Shown piece after piece: positions 6,373 through 11,162 of a DNA stretch of 11,162 nt; within the stretch, counting starts at the first letter, position 1, and each line of letters begins with the position of its first letter. The notes beneath the pieces were generated by a model. The model worked only from the letters and a program-made list of their open reading frames with translations, was not told the origin of the DNA and made no database searches. The position numbers were made by a program, and so were the translations under genes. The stretch comes from Anaerolineae bacterium (lineage in GTDB: Bacteria > Chloroflexota > Anaerolineae > Anaerolineales > Villigracilaceae): NCBI GenBank assembly GCA_003524705.1, contig DQGV01000242.1, forward strand, positions 1 through 11,162. The letters run 5' to 3'.

Positions 6373-7197
6373 TTACGCATCGTAACGACGGTCTCCATTA
6401 TTATCTGAATTGCGAGCATCATACGAAAGTGGGTGATACGTTGGTTCGGGTGGAATAAATGAAGATTGTTGTGACGAAACAGGTTTTGGTGCCGGGCGGA
6501 ATGAGTTTGAATTCACAGGGCGATTAATTTGTGAAGCCGGGCGAAGAATAGGTTGATTGGATGGTTGATTGACCGGGCGTTGATATGATTGTGATTGATA
6601 ACTTGGGCGAGATTGAGAGTTATTGTTATATGATTGGCGCGGTTGATACGATTGATGCGATGCCGCGGTAGTAAACAAACGGTCACCAGCCAATGAAATC
6701 GTACCGATAATCAAAACACGAATCAACCATACCATTGCGGCAACAAAAATGGGTACCCCTTGCGCCAAGGCTTGACCACTAATAGAAGTAGTACCTTGAA
6801 TACCACCATTGTTTGCAATTGCAACCGATACACTCCACCAAATCAAAATTGCATTAAAGCCCGCCGCCAGCAACCATGCGCCAAAGAGATAATACACTTC
6901 AGCGGGTTCATCACGACCTTGTTCAGGTGTGAAAATGCGTGCAATGCCGGCAAAGTCAATGCCACAGAAGGCAATTGCAAGGATAGTTGCCCACTTGAAA
7001 CCGCCAAAACTTAATGTGCCGAGCATATCTTGCAAAGCGTGTTGCGTGGCACTGAAGTTAAAAATTTCAAATGCAATCAAAGCACCAATGATGATGCCAC
7101 CAAAAGCGGCACCACGATTGATTTCACGATTGTGGGCAATACTATTCCACAAACGGCGGATGCCATCCCCTAATGGATTACGACGATAATTAGACAT
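6373..7197 (-). CDS. Four-helix membrane protein with Q/S/P-rich C-terminal tail, function unknown
   Basis: This is a 274-residue protein that I do not recognise. Start ATG 7197 is set by a near-perfect AGGAGGT at 7208-7202 just before it; an upstream in-frame ATG at 7224 would add nine residues but lacks such a site. After a basic N-terminus (NYRRNP...RRLW) there are four hydrophobic stretches at about 30-50, 65-90, 103-130 and 150-175. Beyond residue 180 comes a roughly 95-residue disordered tail rich in Gln, Ser, Asn, Pro and Tyr with repeated SYQ/RPxNQP-like pieces and no hydrophobic segment. The even helix number suggests both ends are cytoplasmic. Its promoter carries two LexA-like operators, so it may be damage-inducible. 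No transport or enzymatic motif is visible. The protein may be lineage-specific. Confidence 0.75.
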   Translation of the reverse strand: MSNYRRNPLGDGIRRLWNSIAHNREINRGAAFGGIIIGALIAFEIFNFSATQHALQDMLGTLSFGGFKWATILAIAFCGIDFAGIARIFTPEQGRDEPAEVYYLFGAWLLAAGFNAILIWWSVSVAIANNGGIQGTTSISGQALAQGVPIFVAAMVWLIRVLIIGTISLAGDRLFTTAASHQSYQPRQSYNNNSQSRPSYQSQSYQRPVNQPSNQPILRPASQINRPVNSNSFRPAPKPVSSQQSSFIPPEPTYHPLSYDARNSDNNGDRRYDA

Positions 7198-7234
7198 TTC
7201 GACCTCCTTAGCCGATTTAGCCAATTGATAAGAA

Positions 7235-7248
7235 AGAACAAGTGTTCT
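7235..7248. promoter_or_regulatory. LexA-like operator 1 (AGAACAAGTGTTCT)
   Basis: This is a perfect palindrome, AGAACA-AG-TGTTCT, of the form GAAC-N4-GTTC, which is the core of the Gram-positive LexA box. It covers the expected transcription start (about 7244) of the membrane-protein promoter, so a bound repressor would block initiation. The factor is inferred from the half-site only; another repressor with the same half-sites is possible. Confidence 0.6.
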
Positions 7249-7250
7249 AA

Positions 7251-7279
7251 AATATAGAACAAAAGTTCTTATTTGTCAA
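7251..7279 (-). promoter_or_regulatory. Strong sigma-70 promoter of the four-helix membrane-protein gene
   Basis: On the minus strand TTGACA (7279-7274, six of six) is followed by 17 bases and TATATT (7256-7251, five of six). Transcription is expected near 7244, giving a leader of about 47 bases with a strong ribosome site. A promoter this close to consensus normally needs a repressor, which fits the two embedded palindromes. It lies just downstream of the fmt stop, so the gene does not depend on fmt transcription. Confidence 0.8.
7256..7269. promoter_or_regulatory. LexA-like operator 2 (AGAACAAAAGTTCT)
   Basis: This second perfect palindrome has identical half-sites (AGAAC / GTTCT) and a 4-base spacer. 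Its centre is 21 bases (two helical turns) from that of operator 1, so both would be bound on the same DNA face. It fills most of the spacer between the -35 and -10 boxes of the minus-strand promoter, touching the first base of the -10. Confidence 0.6.
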
Positions 7280-7308
7280 GAGGGGAAAATGCCTAGCTAT
7301 TTGTCACA

Positions 7309-8223
7309 TTACAAGTTAGATTCCCAATTTCTTACGCCTGCTAGAAATGATTTACCAGACATAACTTTTTTGCCCGCAGGTTGGACTTCTTCCAAAATGA
7401 TTGAGCCATCAGCACATGTCATTGCGCCTCTTCCTTCGACGGTAAACCTGTTTCCTGTTTCCCCAACTTTTTTCTCACCTACACCGACTCGCATCACCTT
7501 GAGCAGATTTCCATTCCATTCAAACCATGCTGAGGGCCATGGATTCATAGCGCGCACTCGTCGTTCAATTTCATAAATTGAATGATTGAAATCTAATTTA
7601 CCATCTTCTTTTTTTAACATGGGTGCATAGGTTGCACCTTCGTCTGGTTGTGGCTGAGGCGTAATGCTTCCGTCAAAAATTTTTGGGAGTGTTTCGATTA
7701 ATAACTCTGCTCCAAGTGTAGATAATGCTTGAAAAACAGAACCAGCTGTATCGTCAGGGTTGAGGCGGATAGATTTTTTTGAAAGCATGTCACCCGTATC
7801 TAATCCAACATCCATTTTCATTATCGTCACGCCAGTTTCTTCATCACCAGCAAGAATGGCGGCATTGATGGGTGCCGCGCCACGCCAACGCGGAAGTAAC
7901 GAAGCATGAACATTGATGCAACCAAATTTTGGCAAATCCAAAATTTCTTTTTTGAGTATTTGACCGAACGCGGCAACGATGATGACATCAGGATTCCATG
8001 TTTTTATTTCTTCAGTCGCTTCTTTTAATTTTTCAGGTTGAAGTATTGGGAGATTTAATTCTCCCGCTAAAATTTTCACAGGCGGTGATTTTAATTCTCG
8101 CCCTCGTCCAGAGGCTCTATCAGGCTGTGTGATAACGCCAACTACATCATAGTTTTTGGCAAGCAAACGCAAAGATGGCAATGCAAAATCAGGTGAACCC
8201 ATGAATACGATACGTTTTGACAT
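7309..8223 (-). CDS. fmt: Methionyl-tRNA formyltransferase
   Basis: It transfers a formyl group from 10-formyltetrahydrofolate to initiator Met-tRNA in the cytosol, needed for fMet initiation. The 304-residue protein starts with VFMGSPDFALPSL and has the folate-binding NVHASLLPRWRGAAPI (104-119) with Asn104 and His106, and KMDVGLDTGDML with Asp142, equivalent to the catalytic N108/H110/D146 of E. coli Fmt. The C-terminal OB-type domain (about 205-300) includes RRVRAMNPWPSAWFEW, typical of the family. Length is normal (E. coli 315). The frequent partner def is not adjacent on either side. There is no Shine-Dalgarno sequence; a -10 box ends 6 bases before the ATG. Confidence 0.97.
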   Translation of the reverse strand: MSKRIVFMGSPDFALPSLRLLAKNYDVVGVITQPDRASGRGRELKSPPVKILAGELNLPILQPEKLKEATEEIKTWNPDVIIVAAFGQILKKEILDLPKFGCINVHASLLPRWRGAAPINAAILAGDEETGVTIMKMDVGLDTGDMLSKKSIRLNPDDTAGSVFQALSTLGAELLIETLPKIFDGSITPQPQPDEGATYAPMLKKEDGKLDFNHSIYEIERRVRAMNPWPSAWFEWNGNLLKVMRVGVGEKKVGETGNRFTVEGRGAMTCADGSIILEEVQPAGKKVMSGKSFLAGVRNWESNL

Positions 8224-8229
8224 GCGCCG

Positions 8230-8238
8230 ATTCTAGCA
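8230..8238 (-). promoter_or_regulatory. Extended -10 promoter of fmt, predicted leaderless
   Basis: On the minus strand TG-C-TAGAAT (TG 8238-8237; hexamer 8235-8230, five of six) forms an extended -10. The ATG at 8223 is 6 bases beyond, so the transcript should start at the start codon. No good -35 is found 16-18 bases upstream, which extended -10 promoters can tolerate. Confidence 0.6.
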
Positions 8239-8265
8239 CAGTACTATTGGGTGAAATTTGGCTGG

Positions 8266-8294
8266 TTGCATGTTGAGATGATTAGATGTAAAAT
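8266..8294 (+). promoter_or_regulatory. Candidate promoter of the first DUF4870-type gene
   Basis: TTGCAT (8266-8271), a 17-base spacer and TAAAAT (8289-8294) make a moderate sigma-70 promoter: three of six and five of six matches. It fires away from the fmt promoter and would leave a leader of about 30 bases containing AGGAG (8320-8324), 8 bases before the ATG. Confidence 0.5.
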
Positions 8295-8332
8295 ATTGAA
8301 AGTTCAAATTTATTTCTTTAGGAGAAAAAATC

Positions 8333-8641
8333 ATGTCTCAAGCACCTATGTCCGATATCACCCAAGACGATAAACTCTGGGCGATGCTTTCGTATCTCAT
8401 CCCAATCATTGCTATTGTTGTCTTGTTTATGGAAGACAAGAAAAACCGCCCCTATGTTAAGTTCAATGCAGTGCAATCTTTGGTTGCGGCAGTGGCAATT
8501 TCTATTATTGCAACAGTCACATTAGGTTGTGGTGGTATTCTTGGTTTAGTATTTTTATGGTGGGCATATCAAGCCTATCAAGGTCAAGATATTCGTATTC
8601 CGGTCATTACAGATTTCATCCGCAATCAAGGCTGGGCATAG
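8333..8641 (+). CDS. Small DUF4870-type membrane protein (102 aa)
   Basis: After a short acidic start (DITQDDKLWAMLSYLIPI) the protein has hydrophobic segments at about 18-34, 45-62 and 63-80 and ends in the polar QGQDIRIPVITDFIRNQGW. The 'D.LWAMLSYL..' opening, the charged turn EDKKNRPYVKFNAVQSL and a closing 'YQAYQGQ' are typical of the DUF4870 (Tic20-like) family of small integral membrane proteins with unknown function. AGGAG lies 8 bases before the ATG. It is closed by its own strong terminator, so it is a single-gene unit. It shares design and C-terminal pieces (YxAxQxxQGQD) with the next gene, implying an old duplication. Confidence 0.8.
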   Translation: MSQAPMSDITQDDKLWAMLSYLIPIIAIVVLFMEDKKNRPYVKFNAVQSLVAAVAISIIATVTLGCGGILGLVFLWWAYQAYQGQDIRIPVITDFIRNQGWA

Positions 8642-8654
8642 TTTATTCGTAATC

Positions 8655-8685
8655 AAAAAGACTCGCGCAATGCGCGAGTCTTTTT
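8655..8685. terminator. Intrinsic terminator after the first DUF4870-type gene
   Basis: GACTCGCGC (8660-8668) pairs with GCGCGAGTC (8672-8680) around an AAT loop, with A5 before and T5 after. The outer sequence is shared with the hairpin at 836-866 (TAATCAAAAAGAC on the left, GTCTTTTTATTTA on the right), although the inner stem differs. Confidence 0.93.
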
Positions 8686-8724
8686 ATTTAATTATGATAG
8701 ACTTAATTTGTAAAGGAGAAAATA

Positions 8725-9159
8725 ATGAGTGAACAAATTCCACAAACAAATCTTACCCCGCTTAGTCCGAGCGAGGAACGTCAATGGGCGATGATTGCTC
8801 ATTTAGGCGTATTGGTTAATTTATTTTCAGGTATTCTAGGTCCACTTGTGCCTTTAATTATTTATATGATTTACAAAGACCGTTCACGTTATGTTGCTTA
8901 TCAATCGTTACAAGGTTTAATCTTCCAAATCATTTGGTGGGTCGGCGGTGGCGTATTCACTGGAGTCGCTTGGGCAATTACGGGTACATTAAGTACCGTG
9001 TTAATTGGTTTACTATGTATTCCATTTGCTTGTATCATCAGCGCAATGCCCTTGGTCGCTTTGGGTTATGGTGTATATGCTGGTATTCAAACGAATCAAG
9101 GTCAGGATTTCAAATATTGGTTAATCGGTGATTGGGTACGAAGCACGTTGACTGGATAA
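8725..9159 (+). CDS. DUF4870 domain membrane protein (144 aa)
   Basis: This integral membrane protein has a polar Pro-rich N-terminus and then the classical DUF4870 opening SEERQWAMIAHLGVLVNL (about 16-33). Further helices lie at about 35-50, 65-88, 90-112 and 105-122. The turn YKDRSRYVAYQSLQGLIFQ (50-68) corresponds to EDKKNRPYVKFNAVQSL of the upstream paralogue. Members of this family (PF09685) are widespread, uncharacterised and often occur as tandem copies. AAAGGAG (8712-8718) lies 6 bases before the ATG, an excellent ribosome site. A terminator separates it from the first paralogue, so it needs its own promoter; TATGAT at 8693-8698 could serve as a -10 but has no visible -35. Confidence 0.88.
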   Translation: MSEQIPQTNLTPLSPSEERQWAMIAHLGVLVNLFSGILGPLVPLIIYMIYKDRSRYVAYQSLQGLIFQIIWWVGGGVFTGVAWAITGTLSTVLIGLLCIPFACIISAMPLVALGYGVYAGIQTNQGQDFKYWLIGDWVRSTLTG

Positions 9160-9169
9160 TCGTATTACT

Positions 9170-9595
9170 ATGCAAGAAAAGTTAAATATCCGCTTTGCAA
9201 GTGAGGCAGATATTCCAAATCTTAAACAACTTGACTCTTGGACAAAAGATATTATGTGGCATAGAAAAATTTTGGGTCAAGAAGTGATAGTTTTGGAGGC
9301 GGAAAATCAAATTATAGGTTTGATTCGGTATGATTTACTTTGGTCAACTGTGCCGTTTTTGAGTTTGATTTTCATTGAAGAAAATTACCGAGGTAAAGGC
9401 TATTCACGTCAAATGCTTGAATTTTTGAAAATGCATTTGCGAAGTGAAGGTTACGTCGCTTTACTTAGTTCATCACAAACCGATGAACCAGAAGCACAAA
9501 ACTGGCATCGTCACATAGGTTTCAAGTCTAATGGGATTATTGAAAATATTGCAGATGATGATGTAGGTGAGGTTGTGTTTCGGATGTTGTTATAA
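9170..9595 (+). CDS. GNAT-family N-acetyltransferase
   Basis: This is a 141-residue single GNAT domain that uses acetyl-CoA. Visible pieces are the opening LNIRFASEADIPNLKQLD, the central strand EVIVLEAENQIIGLIRYDLLW, the strand LSLIFIEENYRGKGYSRQMLEFL (about 63-85) with the acetyl-CoA pyrophosphate-binding loop YRGKGYS, and the late motif AQNWHRHIGF near 109-118, with GFKSNG in the usual place before the last strands. The substrate is not predictable. The gene starts 10 bases after the DUF4870 stop with no Shine-Dalgarno. Either it is translated from a read-through message, or from an upstream element (TTGGGT 9132-9137, 17 bases, GATAAT 9155-9160) that would give a nearly leaderless transcript. 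A terminator follows its stop. Confidence 0.88.
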   Translation: MQEKLNIRFASEADIPNLKQLDSWTKDIMWHRKILGQEVIVLEAENQIIGLIRYDLLWSTVPFLSLIFIEENYRGKGYSRQMLEFLKMHLRSEGYVALLSSSQTDEPEAQNWHRHIGFKSNGIIENIADDDVGEVVFRMLL

Positions 9596-9627
9596 AAACT
9601 CGGAAGTCTATGAGACTTCCGAGTTTT
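9595..9627. terminator. Bidirectional intrinsic terminator
   Basis: CTCGGAAGTCT (9599-9609) pairs with AGACTTCCGAG (9613-9623) around the loop ATG. It is flanked by A4 on the left, which overlaps the acetyltransferase stop by one base, and by a T-run on the right. It serves both the acetyltransferase (+) and the LCP gene (-), whose stop is 5 bases beyond. Confidence 0.94.
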
Positions 9628-9632
9628 TGATT

Positions 9633-11072
9633 CTATGGAATTGCAGGTGCAATATCGGAGCCGATGCGAATTTCAATATCTACAGTTTGATTGGGGTCAG
9701 GGTTGAAGCGGATTTGGCGAGCAGAAATCCCAAACGTGGCTTGTAACCATTTGATTGTGTAAAGTTTTGGTCCGTACACAATCACGACAGTTTGGCTGTA
9801 TGCTTCAGGTGCAGAACCTAATTCAGTGATATTCATTCCATATTGTTGGAATAATGCACCAGCACGTTGTTCAAGACCTGTAAAGGTGCCATCTAAGATG
9901 CGAATACGCGCTTCTTCTTCGCGCATCAGCGTTGCAGGGTCACCTTGTGCAAGTGGGCTGGTTGGACCTGTGGTGGTGAATATTTCATCACGTAACACTC
10001 GAATTTTATCCATAACAGGCTTCATAATACTTGCATCCTGTCCACCTAATGTTGTGTTGTCGAAGATAGCCATGCCTTGTTGAGGATCAATCACTCCAGT
10101 TTTTACAGTTGATGGGTCAATATCTTTTCCAAGGACTGCTAATTTTAGAGCATCCTCAAGAGACATATTCGTTTTGATACCGCTTGCAAGAGTAGCATAA
10201 ATTTCAGGTGCCCGTGCTATAAGAGAAGGAAATACATCTGGTTCAAAGACCTGGTCACGTATAGCAAAAATAACTTGTTGTTGGCGTCTAGAGCGCTCCG
10301 TATCACCGCCGCCGCTTTCAGTTTTACGAACACGAGCGTAGGCTAAGGCTTTCCAACCACATAATTGACGTTCTCCACCCGGAGTAATTACAACTTTATC
10401 CATACCAGAACCGACTGGATCTAATATAATTTTTTCTTCGGGAACCACCCAAATACAGCCAATGATGTCAATAAAATCTGAAAAAGTATTGAAATCCACT
10501 TGAGCATAATAATGGACTGGCACGCCTAACAATTGCTCAACTGTTTTCATTGCTAAGCCAGGTCCACCACCGGGTAATTGATTCCCTTCCCCACTTGAAT
10601 AAGCAGTATTAATACGGCTATACCCAAATCCAGGAATGTTTACCCACAAATCACGTGGAATAGATAACATGCCGGCAGTTTTTGTAAGGGGGTCCACAGT
10701 AAATAAAATCATCGTATCAGAACGAGGGGGTCCGTCATTCTCAACCACATCACGTGCATCTAACCCGATAAACAAAATATTGATGCGGCTGGCACCATCC
10801 CAAGGAGGTGGTAAGTCTGCTTCAGGGATAAGAACCGGGGTTGGGGGAAGTTCAGCATTGGGTGTGCCTTCTTCATTAATAGTTGGTTCATCACTATTAA
10901 TAGCCTGACCACATTTCGCTGGAGCAATACCGGGTAAGTCGGTAAGTGTCCAACATTGTATTAGATTATTAACAACAATAGATATAAGTATCGCAAACAC
11001 AACCGTAACACCCCAAAAAATAATCTGACGTGGAGTAAATTTTATATTTTTCAAGAATTCTAATTGTTTCAT
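9633..11072 (-). CDS. LytR-CpsA-Psr (LCP) family protein with LytR_C domain
   Basis: LCP enzymes transfer lipid-linked glycopolymers onto the cell wall, outside the membrane. This 479-residue protein has a cytoplasmic basic start, one membrane helix (about 17-38), a Pro-rich linker (60-92) and the LCP domain (about 95-285). Visible motifs are ILFIGLDAR (99-107), PRSDTMIL (116-123) with the catalytic-site Arg117 and Asp119, SIPRDLWV (137-144) with Arg140, RINTAY (153-158), YARVR (245-249) and the Arg-rich DTERSRRQQQVI (257-268). Cys206 and Cys238 could form a disulfide. A C-terminal LytR_C domain (about 388-475) starts at ARIRILDGT. The start ATG is 12 bases after the stop of the upstream gene, with GAGG (11086-11083) 10 bases ahead, so it is cotranscribed. 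Confidence 0.94.
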   Translation of the reverse strand: MKQLEFLKNIKFTPRQIIFWGVTVVFAILISIVVNNLIQCWTLTDLPGIAPAKCGQAINSDEPTINEEGTPNAELPPTPVLIPEADLPPPWDGASRINILFIGLDARDVVENDGPPRSDTMILFTVDPLTKTAGMLSIPRDLWVNIPGFGYSRINTAYSSGEGNQLPGGGPGLAMKTVEQLLGVPVHYYAQVDFNTFSDFIDIIGCIWVVPEEKIILDPVGSGMDKVVITPGGERQLCGWKALAYARVRKTESGGGDTERSRRQQQVIFAIRDQVFEPDVFPSLIARAPEIYATLASGIKTNMSLEDALKLAVLGKDIDPSTVKTGVIDPQQGMAIFDNTTLGGQDASIMKPVMDKIRVLRDEIFTTTGPTSPLAQGDPATLMREEEARIRILDGTFTGLEQRAGALFQQYGMNITELGSAPEAYSQTVVIVYGPKLYTIKWLQATFGISARQIRFNPDPNQTVDIEIRIGSDIAPAIP

Positions 11073-11084
11073 TTTTGTAAAACC

Positions 11085-11162
11085 TCAAGGGTTAATATAT
11101 ACCATATCTAACCCAAGTTTATCTAAGCCTTGTACTGCCCAATATTGAATCACTGCTGATTC
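11085..11162 (-). CDS. C-terminal end of an unidentified protein (partial)
   Basis: An open frame runs in from the right edge on the minus strand and stops at TGA 11087-11085, encoding 25 residues ending QGLDKLGLDMVYINP. It reads as real protein (aromatic, mixed charge) and ends 12 bases before the LCP ATG, as expected for operon neighbours. The LCP gene's GAGG overlaps this stop region. I do not recognise the family from so short a piece; a second LCP or other wall gene would fit the context but is not shown. Confidence 0.55.
   Translation of the reverse strand, partial: ESAVIQYWAVQGLDKLGLDMVYINP

Noticed and set aside
7198..7224. Upstream ATG of the four-helix protein adding nine residues
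   Set aside because: AGGAGGT lies between this ATG and the ATG at 7197, at correct distance only for the latter.
11090..11115. TG-G-TATATA-like promoter upstream of the LCP gene
   Set aside because: It lies inside the open frame of the upstream partial gene, has no -35, and the 12-base gap indicates cotranscription.

Overview
The window reads as a low-to-moderate GC chromosomal segment from a free-living bacterium, most likely Chloroflexota of the Anaerolineae type. This is inference from gene content: an ABC-2 (DUF990-type) permease pair, a LytR-CpsA-Psr (LCP) protein with a LytR_C domain, DUF4870 membrane proteins, a META lipoprotein and an isolated fmt with no def beside it. No rRNA, tRNA, transposase, phage gene or CRISPR array is visible. 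Nearly every base is coding, and no gap reaches 300 bases.

Layout. 1-833 (+): the last codons of one ABC-2 permease and a complete second permease, closed by a bidirectional terminator. 869-2139 (-): a TsnR-like (thiostrepton-resistance family) 23S rRNA 2'-O-methyltransferase followed by a META-domain lipoprotein. 2257-5511 (+): a cupin, a short RluA-type pseudouridine synthase, an OmpR/PhoB response regulator and its sensor histidine kinase. 5559-8223 (-): fmt, then a four-helix membrane protein with a Q/S/P-rich tail, then a membrane-anchored lytic transglycosylase. 8333-9595 (+): two DUF4870-type small membrane proteins and a GNAT acetyltransferase. 9633-11162 (-): an LCP protein and the tail of an upstream gene that runs off the window.

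Themes. Much of the content concerns the cell envelope (ABC export, lipoprotein, murein cleavage, LCP ligase, small membrane proteins) and RNA modification or translation initiation (TsnR-like methylase, RluA, Fmt). Transcription units are well separated: three clean bidirectional hairpin terminators and several readable promoters.

The most notable signal is upstream of the four-helix membrane protein. A near-consensus sigma-70 promoter (TTGACA, 17 bp, TATATT) carries two perfect 14-bp palindromes of the form AGAAC-N4-GTTCT, centred 21 bp apart. One fills the promoter spacer and the other covers the expected transcription start. They match the core of the Gram-positive LexA (SOS) box, GAAC-N4-GTTC, so this membrane protein, perhaps with the lytic transglycosylase, may be a damage-inducible envelope module. 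A second pattern is that the TsnR-like gene and fmt each have a -10 element exactly 6 bases before the ATG, predicting leaderless mRNAs.
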